From positions 50,943 to 114,942 of the forward strand of contig PNKY01000014.1 of NCBI GenBank assembly GCA_013822765.1: a DNA stretch of 64,000 bases, written 5' to 3'. Shown in pieces: positions 35,012-47,364 of this stretch; positions within the stretch are counted from its first letter, which is position 1, and every line of letters begins with the position of its first letter. The translations under genes were made by a program, and so were the position numbers. Source of the DNA: Rhodospirillum sp. (GTDB lineage Bacteria; Pseudomonadota; Alphaproteobacteria; Dongiales; Dongiaceae). The notes beneath the pieces are model-generated. The model ran no database searches. It was not told the DNA's origin and was given only the letters and a program-made list of their open reading frames with translations.

Positions 35012-36677
35012 CGGACGCGTTTTCGCCCAAGCGCGACGAGCTGCTGTTCCTCGCCCTCGGCGGGGCCGGCGAGATCGGCATGAACCTCAATCTCTACGGC
35101 CATGCCGGCAAGTGGCTGATGGTCGACCTCGGCATCACCTTCGGCGATGAGTCGACGCCCGGTGTCGATGTGATCATGCCGGATATCTCCTTCATCAAGG
35201 AGCGAGTGAAGGACCTGGTCGGCCTCGTCCTCACCCACGCGCACGAGGACCATATCGGCGCGGTGCCCTATCTCTGGCCGCAGTTGAGATGCCCGCTCTA
35301 TGCGACGCCGTTCACCGCCTCCGTGCTGCGCCGCAAGCTGGAGGAGGCAGGCCTCGCGAAAGAAGCGCCGATCACGCTGATCCCGATGTCGGGCAAGGTG
35401 TCGCTGGCGCCGTTCGAGGTCGAGCTCATCACCTTGACGCATTCCATCCCCGAGCCGAACGCCGTGGTGATTCGTACACCGCTCGGCGCGGTGCTGCACA
35501 CCGGCGACTGGAAGCTGGACCCGACGCCGCTGGTCGGCGAAGCGACCGACGAAGCCGCGCTCCGCAAGCTGGGCGATGGCGGCGTGTTGGCGATGGTGTG
35601 CGATTCCACCAATGTGTTCGTCGAAGGCGCTTCCGGCTCCGAGGCCGACGTGCGCGAATCCTTGCGCGAGGTGATCGGCAAGCTGCCGAACCGCGTCGCG
35701 GTTGGCTGCTTTGCCAGCAACGTCGCGCGGCTCGAGACCATCACGCGGGTCGCGATGGAGCACGGGCGGCAGGTGGCGCTGATCGGCCGCTCGATGTGGC
35801 GCATGGTGGCGTCGGCGCAGGAGAACGGCTACCTGACCGACCTGCCGGAGTTCATCCAGGAGCACGATGTCGGCTACTTCCCGCGCGAAAAGATCCTGAT
35901 GATCTGCACCGGCAGCCAGGGCGAGCCGCGCTCGGCACTGGCTCGCATCGCACGCAAGGAGCATCCGCATGTCACGCTGGAGCCGGGCGACGCTGTGGTT
36001 TTTTCCTCGCGCACCATCCCGGCAACGAGAAGTCGATCGCGCAGCTGCAGAACGATCTGACGCGCCAGGACGTGAGGGTCATCACCGACCGCGAAGAGGA
36101 CATCCACGTCTCCGGCCACCCCGCGCGCGACGAGCTGATCGAGATGTACCAGATGATCCGGCCGCAGATCGCCATTCCGGTCCACGGCGAAGCGCGCCAC
36201 ATCAAGGAGCACGTCGCGCTCGCCAAGGAATGCCAGGTGCCGCAGGCGCTCGAGGCTGCGAACGGCGCCGTCATCCGGTTGGCGCCGGGCCCGGCGGAGA
36301 TCGTGGCCGCCGTGCCGTGCGGCCGCCTCGGGCTCGACGGCAAGGCGCTGGTCCGGCTGGAAGGCGATCTGCTCCGCCATCGCCACCGCATGAGCTCCAA
36401 CGGCCTCATCATGGTATCAGTCGTGCTGGACAAGAACGGCAAGCTGCTGGCGCCGCCGCAGATCAGCCTGGAAGGCCTATTGGATGGCGGCGAGCTGGGC
36501 GAGCAGGCAATTGCGGCGATGTCGGAAGCGGTCGACGAAGCCCTCGACGGCCTGTCGCGCGACCAACTTCGGGATAACGAGGAATTGACTGAAATCTGTC
36601 GCCTCGCGGCACGCCGCTGGTTCAACAAAGCCTATGACAAGAAGCCGGTCACCAAGGTCCACGTCGTGCGACTGTGA
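35008..36677 (+). pseudogene. rnj: Ribonuclease J, interrupted by an apparent one-base deletion
   Basis: The reading frame encodes a metallo-beta-lactamase/beta-CASP ribonuclease: HxHxDH as His77, His79, Asp81, His82 in THAHEDH, then TGDWKLDPTP and CTGSQGEPRSAL. The first frame runs from 35008 to a stop at 36060. Homology leaves it after VVFSSRTIP and continues in the +2 frame with GNEKSIAQLQNDL and HVSGHP to 36677. Restoring one G in the CCCGG run at 36018-36022 gives one uninterrupted 556-aa frame of normal length. The cause may be a sequencing or assembly error or a real mutation. RNase J matures and decays RNA in alphaproteobacteria. Downstream codon use looks intact, which argues for an error or a very recent event. 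Confidence 0.9.
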
Positions 36678-36712
36678 TCGCCTGCCACCGGCCCTCGTGC
36701 TACCATAGGTTC

Positions 36713-37117
36713 ATGCGCACAGCCGGACTGATCGCTCTGACCCTGTCCATCTTGTGGTCCGCGCCCGCGAGCGCGGAAATCGCCATTTCGCGCAAGGACT
36801 GCCAGCGGCTGGTCAACCACGAGCCAGCGCCGGACGTCACCTACCAGCCGGGCGTCGATGTCCACGGCCGGCCGGTGGCGCCGGCCGATCTCGGCGGCGG
36901 CCAGCAGATCCAGCTGCCGGACGTGATCTACATCCCGATCGAGGTCCTGATTCAGGACAAATACGGCATTCCCGCCAATTCGGTGCTGTATGACGCGACT
37001 GCCCTGGTCGGCGTGGTCTCCGTGCGCGGCAACCAGGTCTATTTCGAGGACCAGCCGCTGACCGACCCGGAAATCGTCGCCCTGGAAGAGGCCTGCCGGG
37101 ACCGGGGCTTCAATTAG
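36713..37117 (+). CDS. Small exported protein of unknown function
   Basis: A 134-aa protein with a clear Sec signal peptide, MRTAGLIALTLSILWSAPASA, cleaved before Glu22. The mature part is 113 residues, mostly polar, with two Cys (CQRL near the start and CRDR near the end) that could form a disulfide. The segment DVHGRPVAPADLGGGQQIQL is followed by DVIYIPIEVLIQDKYGIPA, a pattern recurrent in alphaproteobacterial hypothetical exported proteins, but I cannot name a family. The ATG at 36713 is chosen because it starts the signal peptide; an upstream in-frame ATG at 36674 would add 13 unrelated residues. It lies where many relatives carry methylmalonyl-CoA epimerase. Confidence 0.8.
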   Translation: MRTAGLIALTLSILWSAPASAEIAISRKDCQRLVNHEPAPDVTYQPGVDVHGRPVAPADLGGGQQIQLPDVIYIPIEVLIQDKYGIPANSVLYDATALVGVVSVRGNQVYFEDQPLTDPEIVALEEACRDRGFN

Positions 37118-37200
37118 CCTTCCGTAGACAGGCCAGCCCCGTTTGCCTAAATTCCGCCCGGATTCCTGTTAATTCTCATAGGCGCCGTCAGCGAGGCCAG

Positions 37201-38526
37201 ATGCGTTCGTCCCAGTTCTTCCTGCCCACCCTCCGCGAAAACCCGGCCGAGGCCGAGATCGTCTCGCACCGGCTGATGCTGCGTGCCGGCATGGTCCGCC
37301 AGGCCAGCGCCGGTATCTATTCGTGGCTGCCGCTGGGCTTCAAGGTCCTGAAGAACGTCGAACGGATCGTGCGCGAGGAGCAGGACCGGGCAGGTTGCCA
37401 GGAAGTGCTGATGCCGACCATCCAGTCGGCCGACCTGTGGCGCGAGTCCGGCCGCTACGACGCCTATGGCAAGGAGATGCTGCGCATCAAGGACCGGCGC
37501 GAGCGCGAGATGCTGTACGGCCCAACCAACGAAGAGCAGATCACCCAGATCTTCCGCGATTCGATCAGGTCGTACCGCGAAGTTCCGAAGATGCTCTATC
37601 ACATCCAGTGGAAGTTCCGCGACGAGGTGCGGCCGCGTTTCGGCGTGATGCGCGGGCGTGAGTTCCTGATGAAGGACGCCTATTCCTTCGACATGGACTA
37701 CGAGGGCGCGCGCCGTGCGTACAACAAGTTCTTCGTCGCCTACCTGCGCACCTTCGCGCGCATGGGCATGCGCGCTATTCCGATGGAAGCGGACACCGGT
37801 CCGATCGGCGGCAACCTCAGCCACGAGTTCATCGTCCTCGCCGACACCGGCGAGAGCCAAGTCTATTGCGACCGCGAGTTCCTCGATTTCGACGTTCTCG
37901 GCAAGGACATCAACTATGCGGACCCTGCCGCCGTCGAGAAGGTCGTAAACCATTTCACTTCGCTGTACGCGCGCACCGACGAGAAGAATGACCAGGCGGC
38001 ATTCGAGCAGCAGGTGCCGGAAGCGCGCCGCTATGTCGGCCGCGGCATCGAGGTCGGCCACATCTTCTATTTCGGCACCAAGTATTCGGAGCCGCTGAAG
38101 GCCCAGGTGCAGGACAAGGACGGCAACCCCGTCACCATCCACATGGGCTCCTACGGCATCGGCGTGTCGCGCATGCCGGCGGCGATCATCGAGGCCAGCC
38201 ACGACGACAACGGCATCATCTGGCCGGAGACCGTGGCGCCCTTCAGAGTCGGCCTCATCAACATCAAGGTCGACGACAAGGCCGGCACCGCCATGGCCGA
38301 GGACATCTACGCCAAGCTGAATAATGCCGGCGTCGAGGTGCTCTATGACGACCGCGACGAGCGGGCGGGCGCCAAGTTCGCCGAGATGGATCTGATCGGC
38401 CTGCCATGGCAGCTGGTGGTCGGCCCGCGCGGCGCCGCCAAGGGCCAGGTCGAGATGAAGAACCGCAAGACCGGCGAGAAGGTCGAGCTCAGCGTCGACG
38501 CGGTGCTCCAGCGGCTGGGCGCATGA
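37201..38526 (+). CDS. proS: Prolyl-tRNA synthetase, short (alphaproteobacterial) type
   Basis: A 441-aa class II aminoacyl-tRNA synthetase that charges tRNA-Pro. At 441 residues it is the compact type without the YbaK-like editing insertion found in the roughly 570-aa gammaproteobacterial enzyme. Motif 2 is FRDEVRPRFGVMRGREFLMKD, with a conserved tail AYSFD. Motif 3 is GSYGIGVSRMPAAIIE. The C-terminal anticodon-binding domain covers about 340-441. Its stop overlaps the lolC start (ATGA). Confidence 0.97.
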   Translation: MRSSQFFLPTLRENPAEAEIVSHRLMLRAGMVRQASAGIYSWLPLGFKVLKNVERIVREEQDRAGCQEVLMPTIQSADLWRESGRYDAYGKEMLRIKDRREREMLYGPTNEEQITQIFRDSIRSYREVPKMLYHIQWKFRDEVRPRFGVMRGREFLMKDAYSFDMDYEGARRAYNKFFVAYLRTFARMGMRAIPMEADTGPIGGNLSHEFIVLADTGESQVYCDREFLDFDVLGKDINYADPAAVEKVVNHFTSLYARTDEKNDQAAFEQQVPEARRYVGRGIEVGHIFYFGTKYSEPLKAQVQDKDGNPVTIHMGSYGIGVSRMPAAIIEASHDDNGIIWPETVAPFRVGLINIKVDDKAGTAMAEDIYAKLNNAGVEVLYDDRDERAGAKFAEMDLIGLPWQLVVGPRGAAKGQVEMKNRKTGEKVELSVDAVLQRLGA

Positions 38527-39770
38527 TCTTTTCCGCGTTCGAGCGTCTCGTCGCCTTCCGGTATCTGCGCGCGCGCAGGGAAGAGGGTTTCGTCTCCGTC
38601 ATTGCGGCATTCTCCCTCGCCGGCATCGCCATCGGCGTGGCGGCGCTCATCATCGTCATGTCGGTGATGAACGGCTTTCGCGCCGAGCTTCTCAAGCGCA
38701 TCCTCGGCGTGCAGAGCCACATTACCGTCAGCGCGATGCAAGGTCCGTTGCCGGACTATGCCGATGTCGCCGAGCGGCTGAAACAGCTGCCAGGCGTGCA
38801 GAGCGTGTCGCCGATGCTCGACGGCCAGGTGTTCGTGTCGGCGAACGACCACGGCGTCGGAGCCTATATGCGCGGCTACCGGCAAGCCGACTTCAAGAAC
38901 CGGTCGGAACTGGCCAACAATCTGGTCGCTGGGTCGGTCGATAATTTCCACGGCGAGGATGTCGCGATCATCGGCGCCAGGATGGCGGATACGCTGCGGG
39001 TCGGCATTGGTTCGATGATCAAGGCGATCTCGCCGCAGACTCAAGCCACCATGGTTGGAAAGCTGCCGCGCATTCGCGAGTTCGAGGTCGTCGGCGTCTT
39101 CGATGTCGGCATGTACGAGTACGACAGCTCCTACATCTTCATCCCGCTGGAAGCTGCGCAGATCTATTTCAAGCAGCCCAATGGCGTCGCCAAGTTCGAG
39201 GTCATGGCCAACGATCCGGAGAATGTCGACCAGGTCAAGGCCGAGCTCGCCAAGGCGCTGGGGCCCGGATACCAGCTGTCCGACTGGCAGTTGGCGACCG
39301 CCAGCTTCTTCGGCGCAGTCGAGGTTGAGCGCAACGTCATGTTCATCATCCTCACCCTCATCGTGATCGTCGCGGCCTTCAACATCATCTCCGGCCAGAT
39401 CATGATGGTGAAGGAGAAGGGCCGGAACATCGCCATCATGCGCACCATGGGCGCGACCCGCGGCTCCATCCTGCGGGTGTTCCTGCTGTCGGGCGCTAGC
39501 ATCGGCATCGTCGGCACGTTCGTCGGCTGTGCGCTCGGCACGGCGTTCGTTCTCAACATCGAGACCATCCGGCGCTGGCTCGAAGGCCTCACCGGCGTGC
39601 CATTGTTCAACGAAACTGTGTACTTCCTCTCCAAGCTGCCGGCGATCGTCGATCCCCTCGAGGTGACGCTGATTGTCGTCATGGCGCTGGTGCTGACCCT
39701 GCTCGCATCGCTCTATCCCGCCTGGCGGGCGGCCCGGCTCGATCCGGTCGAGGCGCTGCGTTATGAGTAA
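38523..39770 (+). CDS. lolC: Lipoprotein-releasing ABC transporter permease LolC/LolE
   Basis: A 415-aa inner-membrane permease with an N-terminal transmembrane helix (about 17-45), a large periplasmic domain and three C-terminal helices, the MacB/LolC architecture. With LolD it extracts outer-membrane lipoproteins from the inner membrane and passes them to LolA. The conserved ISGQIMMVKEKGRNIAIMRT coupling helix segment is visible near residue 293. A single permease gene precedes lolD, so the transporter is probably a homodimer of a LolCE-like subunit. The start at 38523 overlaps proS; its end overlaps lolD by eight bases. Confidence 0.93.
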   Translation: MIFSAFERLVAFRYLRARREEGFVSVIAAFSLAGIAIGVAALIIVMSVMNGFRAELLKRILGVQSHITVSAMQGPLPDYADVAERLKQLPGVQSVSPMLDGQVFVSANDHGVGAYMRGYRQADFKNRSELANNLVAGSVDNFHGEDVAIIGARMADTLRVGIGSMIKAISPQTQATMVGKLPRIREFEVVGVFDVGMYEYDSSYIFIPLEAAQIYFKQPNGVAKFEVMANDPENVDQVKAELAKALGPGYQLSDWQLATASFFGAVEVERNVMFIILTLIVIVAAFNIISGQIMMVKEKGRNIAIMRTMGATRGSILRVFLLSGASIGIVGTFVGCALGTAFVLNIETIRRWLEGLTGVPLFNETVYFLSKLPAIVDPLEVTLIVVMALVLTLLASLYPAWRAARLDPVEALRYE

Positions 39771-40446
39771 ATCCGCGCTCGAATTGAAGAACGTTCAGCA
39801 GCGCTTCCGCCAGGCCGGCAACGGCTTCCTGGAAGTGATCAAGCGCGCCGATCTTCAGGTGTGGCCGGGCGAGATGGTGGCGCTGGTCGGCCCGTCGGGT
39901 TCCGGCAAGTCGACCCTGCTGCACATTTCCGGCCTGCTGGAGCACCAGGCCGATGGCGAAGTGGTGATCAAGGGCACGCCGACCCGCGAGCTTAGCGACG
40001 ACAAGCGCACGGCGCTGCGCCGCACGACCATGGGTTTCGTCTACCAGTATCACCACCTGCTGCCTGAGTTCTCAGCGCTCGAGAACGTCGTCATCCCACA
40101 GATGATAGCCGGCAAGTCGCGTTCGGATGCGCGCGCACGGGCGACGGCGCTGCTCAACCGGGTCGGGCTGGGGGAGCGCCTGGATCACCGTCCGGCCAAA
40201 CTGTCGGGCGGCGAGCAGCAGCGGGTCGCGATCGCGCGCGCCCTGGCCAACAACCCAACCTTGATCTTGGCGGACGAGCCGACCGGCAACCTCGACATCC
40301 ATACCGCCGACAACGTATTTGCCATCCTGGCGCAGCTGGTGCGGGAAGAGGGGGTGGCGGCGATGATTGCGACCCACAATCTGGAGATCGCCCGCCGCAT
40401 GGACCGCGCCGTTACAATTCAGGACGGAGTGCTGGTCGCGGCGTGA
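39763..40446 (+). CDS. lolD: Lipoprotein-releasing ABC transporter ATPase LolD
   Basis: A 227-aa ABC ATPase. Walker A GPSGSGKST is at residues 43-51, the signature is LSGGEQQRVAIARAL, and Walker B is LILADEPTGNLD. The sequence YQYHHLLPEFSALENVVIP is typical of the LolD/MacB/FtsE group, and position behind lolC settles the assignment. It overlaps lolC by eight bases. Confidence 0.96.
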   Translation: MSKSALELKNVQQRFRQAGNGFLEVIKRADLQVWPGEMVALVGPSGSGKSTLLHISGLLEHQADGEVVIKGTPTRELSDDKRTALRRTTMGFVYQYHHLLPEFSALENVVIPQMIAGKSRSDARARATALLNRVGLGERLDHRPAKLSGGEQQRVAIARALANNPTLILADEPTGNLDIHTADNVFAILAQLVREEGVAAMIATHNLEIARRMDRAVTIQDGVLVAA

Positions 40447-40459
40447 CGATGGCTGTGGA

Positions 40460-40500
40460 TTGTCATCGTTTCTGACCATTTCTTGTCATCGAGCTGTCAT
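40460..40500 (+). promoter_or_regulatory. Tandem Pho boxes upstream of phoX
   Basis: TTGTCAT at 40483-40489 and CTGTCAT at 40494-40500 are 11 bases apart, the spacing of a PhoB box (CTGTCAT-N4-CTGTCAT). Two further, weaker repeats lie upstream at similar spacing: TTGTCAT at 40460-40466 and CTGACCAT at 40472. The array ends 97 bases before the PhoX start. Confidence 0.75.
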
Positions 40501-40596
40501 CTGGCAACAATACGACAGTCATGCTGGCTGGGCTACTAGCGAGGGCCATGCCGTCATGGAGTCGTGCCGGCTTATCACGTCGCTGGGAGAGCCAAA

Positions 40597-42561
40597 ATGA
40601 CCGAAGATCGTCACTATCGCATGCCGCGCGTCCTCAAGGATGAAGACGACCTGCACCCGAGCAACCCCACGTCGGGTGCTACCTTCCAAGACGTTGCAAG
40701 CATCCGCTTTAGCCGCCGCGCCGCGCTCATGGGTCTGCTCGCCACCAGCGCCCTGACGGCAGTCGGCGCTGCGGTGGGTCCGCTGCGCGAGGCCAAGGCC
40801 GCTGCCGGCCCGTCGAGCCTCCAGTTCGCTGAGATTCCACATGGCTACGACGCGGAGTTCCATGTCGCAGAAGGTTACGAGGCGCAAATCCTGCTGCGCT
40901 GGGGCGACAAGGTGCTGGCCGGCGCTCCCGAGTTTGCGCCGGGCAAGCTGACGGCGGACGGGCAGGCCAAGCAGTTCGGCTACAATTGCGACTTCATCGG
41001 CTACCTGCCGCTGCCGGCTGGATCGGACAACAGCGAGAACGGCTTGCTGTTCGTGAACCACGAATACACCAACCCACACATGATGTTCCCGGGATTTTCC
41101 GATGCGAAGGCAGCTGCGGCAGGCACGACGGCAGAGACCACGGCGATCGAACTTGAAGCGCACGGCGGTTCGGTCGTCGAGGTTAAGAAGGAGGGTGGTG
41201 CCTGGAAGGTCGTGGACGGCAGCAAATACAATCGCCGCATCACACTGAATACCGAGATGGAAGTTGGCGGCCCCGTGGCTGGCCACGATCGGCTGAAGAC
41301 TTCGGCTGACGCAACCGGCAAGAAAGTGCTCGGCATGATCAACAATTGTGCCGGCGGCTGGACGCCCTGGGGCACGATTCTGACCGGGGAAGAGAATTTC
41401 CATCAGTATTTCGGCGGCGATCCCTCCGGCACTGCGGAGGCGGCGAACCATAAACGCTACGGGCTGAAGGGCGAGCCGAGCTATCCGTGGGGCAAATTCG
41501 TCGACCGCTTCGACGCGACGAAAGAGCCGAACGAGCCCAACCGGTTCGGCTGGATTGTCGAGGTCAATCCCTATGAACCCGACCAGCCGCCGGTGAAGCG
41601 GACTGCGCTTGGTCGTTTCAAGCACGAGGGCGCTCAGGCTGTTGTAAGTGCGGATGGCCGGGTGGTCGCCTATACCGGCGACGATGAACGCTTCGAGTAC
41701 GTCTACAAATACGTCAGCAACGGCACCTTCGATCCCGCGGCAGGCTTTGCGAATTCGACGCTGCTGGATGATGGTGTCCTTCACGTCGCGAAGTTCGCCG
41801 ACGATGGCAACGTGGAGTGGCTGCCGCTCGTCCATGGGCAAGGTGAACTGACCGAGGCCAACGGCTTCAAGTCGCAGGCCGATGTGTTGATCGAAGCGCG
41901 CCGTGCGGCTGATCTGCTCAAGGCCACCAAGATGGACCGTCCGGAAGACATCGAAGTCGATCCGAAATCCGGCAAGGTCTATGTCGTCCTCACCAAGAAC
42001 GACAAGCGCAAGGCGGACCAGGTCGACGGGGTGAACGCTCGCGCCGACAACAAATGGGGCCACATTGTCGAGTTGACGCCGCCTGCCAAGGACGGCAAGG
42101 CCGATCATGCGGCGACCAAGTTTGCCTGGGACATCTTCCTGCAGGCGGGTGATCCAAAGGACGCTGCGCAAGGCGCGAAATACGGTGGTGAGGTGAGCGA
42201 AAGTGGTTGGTTCGCAAATCCGGACAATATCGCCTTCGATCCAAAAGGACGCATCTGGATCTCCACCGACGGCTTCCCGGATTTCGGCGTCCATGACGGC
42301 GTTTGGGCCGCCGACACCGATGGTGCTGGCCGGGCTATCACGAAGCACTTCGTAGGTTGCCCACGCGGCGCGGAGATGTGCGGGCCAGTCTTCACGCCGG
42401 ATGGACAGACTCTCTTTGTCTCGGTCCAGCACCCCGGAGAAGAGGATGAGTCAAACTTCGACGCGCCGACCACGCGCTGGCCGGACTTCGCCGACGGTGT
42501 TCCGCCGCGCCCGTCGGTGGTCGCGATCGTCAAGAAGGGCGGCGGCGAAATCGGCAGCTGA
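40597..42561 (+). CDS. phoX: PhoX-family alkaline phosphatase, Tat-exported
   Basis: A 654-aa protein of the PhoX/DUF839 family, calcium- and iron-dependent periplasmic phosphomonoesterases that release phosphate from organic esters. A twin-arginine signal, FSRRAALMG (Arg40-Arg41), is followed by a hydrophobic stretch ending near AKAAA. Family segments include GLLFVNHEYTNPHMMFPG, NNCAGGWTPWGTILTGEENF and YVVLTKNDKR. The start ATG at 40597 follows GGGAGA; an upstream GTG at 40564 is less likely. Pho boxes lie just upstream and a terminator follows, so it is an independent phosphate-starvation gene inserted between lolD and dnaE, which are neighbours in many relatives. Confidence 0.93.
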   Translation: MTEDRHYRMPRVLKDEDDLHPSNPTSGATFQDVASIRFSRRAALMGLLATSALTAVGAAVGPLREAKAAAGPSSLQFAEIPHGYDAEFHVAEGYEAQILLRWGDKVLAGAPEFAPGKLTADGQAKQFGYNCDFIGYLPLPAGSDNSENGLLFVNHEYTNPHMMFPGFSDAKAAAAGTTAETTAIELEAHGGSVVEVKKEGGAWKVVDGSKYNRRITLNTEMEVGGPVAGHDRLKTSADATGKKVLGMINNCAGGWTPWGTILTGEENFHQYFGGDPSGTAEAANHKRYGLKGEPSYPWGKFVDRFDATKEPNEPNRFGWIVEVNPYEPDQPPVKRTALGRFKHEGAQAVVSADGRVVAYTGDDERFEYVYKYVSNGTFDPAAGFANSTLLDDGVLHVAKFADDGNVEWLPLVHGQGELTEANGFKSQADVLIEARRAADLLKATKMDRPEDIEVDPKSGKVYVVLTKNDKRKADQVDGVNARADNKWGHIVELTPPAKDGKADHAATKFAWDIFLQAGDPKDAAQGAKYGGEVSESGWFANPDNIAFDPKGRIWISTDGFPDFGVHDGVWAADTDGAGRAITKHFVGCPRGAEMCGPVFTPDGQTLFVSVQHPGEEDESNFDAPTTRWPDFADGVPPRPSVVAIVKKGGGEIGS

Positions 42562-42615
42562 GTTCCCCGAGAAGCTCCGTGCCCCATCCTCGGTGCGGAG
42601 ACTTCCCCTGTCCTG

Positions 42616-42650
42616 GCCCCTCTTCCTTGTGGAGGAGGGGCATTTTTTGG
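42616..42650 (+). terminator. Intrinsic terminator downstream of phoX
   Basis: An 11-base-pair stem with one G-T pair (42616-42626 with 42631-42641) closes a TTGT loop and is followed by ATTTTTT. It is a good rho-independent terminator 55 bases after the phoX stop codon. Confidence 0.9.
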
Positions 42651-42771
42651 CGTCATCGGTGCCACCGACAATGCCTGACGCGGTGGGCGCCCTTTTGGGC
42701 GAGAGGTTCGTTGAGACCCGTAGGCCGATTGACTACAGTCTGTAGGTCAACAACCCATAGGCTGAGTCGCA

Positions 42772-46215
<3,444 letters not shown>

Positions 46216-46283
46216 TTCTGCCCAAGCTATTGAATTTGCCATATTAATGATCATCTTTGGCAACCTGTCGTGGGCGGTGGATA

Positions 46284-46321
46284 AGCCGCTTTTGCCCTTG
46301 CAAATCAGCGGCTAAGCCGCT
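46284..46321 (+). promoter_or_regulatory. Candidate alternative hairpins in the rpsB leader
   Basis: AGCCGCT (46284-46290) can pair with AGCGGCT (46307-46313). The same AGCGGCT can instead pair with AGCCGCT at 46315-46321. The two structures exclude each other and lie 125-160 bases before the rpsB start. The region 46227-46255 just upstream is AT-rich and may hold the promoter. No run of T follows, so a simple terminator is unlikely. A role as regulatory leader is speculative. Confidence 0.3.
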
Positions 46322-46445
46322 ACTTAACGCCCGCTGAAATCCCATGCGGGTTCGCGCGCTGTCGGGGAGAAATCCCGTCGGTTCGCTCCGGTGCCGAAAT
46401 CCGGTCACTTACCCGCAGAGGCCCAACCGGAAAAGGACGTTTCTC

Positions 46446-47237
46446 ATGGCGATGCCGCATTTCTCCATGCGTCAGCTCTTGGAAGCTGGCGTGCACTTTG
46501 GTCACCACACCCGCCGCTGGAACCCGAAGATGGCTCCGTTCCTCTTCGGCGTGCGCAATGGCATTCACATCATCGATCTGGAGCAGACTGTTCCGATGCT
46601 TGACCAGGCCGTGAAGGCGGTCCGCGACGTGGCGGCGGCCGGCGGCCGCGTGCTGTTCGTCGGCACCAAGCGCGCTGCCTCCGACAAGGTCGCCGACGCG
46701 GCCAAGCGCTGCGGCCAGTACTACGTCAACCACCGCTGGCTGGGGGGCATGCTGACCAACTGGAAGACCATCTCCCAGTCGATCAAGCGCCTGCGCGAGA
46801 TGGAGGACCGGCTGAACAACAACTCGGGCGGTTTGACCAAGAAGGAGCTCCTGATGCTCACCCGCGATCGCGACAAGCTGGAGCGCGCGCTGGGCGGCAT
46901 CAAGGACATGGGCGGCCAGCCCGACATCCTGGTGGTGATCGACACGCTCAAGGAGCAGATCGCGATCCAAGAGGCGAACGTGCTGAACATCCCGGTGGTG
47001 GCGGTGTGCGACAGCAACTCCGATCCGACCAACGTGACCTACCCGGTGCCGGGCAATGACGACGCCACCCGCGCGATCGCGATGTATTGCGATCTGTTCG
47101 CCGGCTCGGTGCTGGATGGCCTGCAGCAGGAGGCGATCTCCCACGGCAAGGACATCGGCGAGGCGGAAGAGCTGCCGGCCGAAGCCCTGCCCACCCCGGT
47201 TGCGGGCGAGGAAGCGACCCAGGCGGCGAACGCCTAA
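46446..47237 (+). CDS. rpsB: 30S ribosomal protein S2
   Basis: A 263-aa small-subunit ribosomal protein that helps recruit S1. The start ATG at 46446 yields the canonical MAMPHFSMRQLLEAGVHFGH; an open frame upstream to 46344 has no ribosome site and no homology. Family segments are RRWNPKMAPFLFGVRNGIHI and WLGGMLTNWKTI. The C-terminal Ala/Glu-rich tail is a common alphaproteobacterial extension. AAAAGGA lies before the start. It heads the rpsB-tsf-pyrH-frr cluster. Confidence 0.98.
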   Translation: MAMPHFSMRQLLEAGVHFGHHTRRWNPKMAPFLFGVRNGIHIIDLEQTVPMLDQAVKAVRDVAAAGGRVLFVGTKRAASDKVADAAKRCGQYYVNHRWLGGMLTNWKTISQSIKRLREMEDRLNNNSGGLTKKELLMLTRDRDKLERALGGIKDMGGQPDILVVIDTLKEQIAIQEANVLNIPVVAVCDSNSDPTNVTYPVPGNDDATRAIAMYCDLFAGSVLDGLQQEAISHGKDIGEAEELPAEALPTPVAGEEATQAANA

Positions 47238-47364
47238 GGCGTTGCACGGTTTGATCCGATGGGGTGCTGGGCGGCGACGCGCAGCGCCCCATTGGCGCAT
47301 ATGGCCTCCAGGCGCGTGCCGCGAGGCGTGATGACTGAGACGAAAGAGCTGAAAGGACAAGGAC

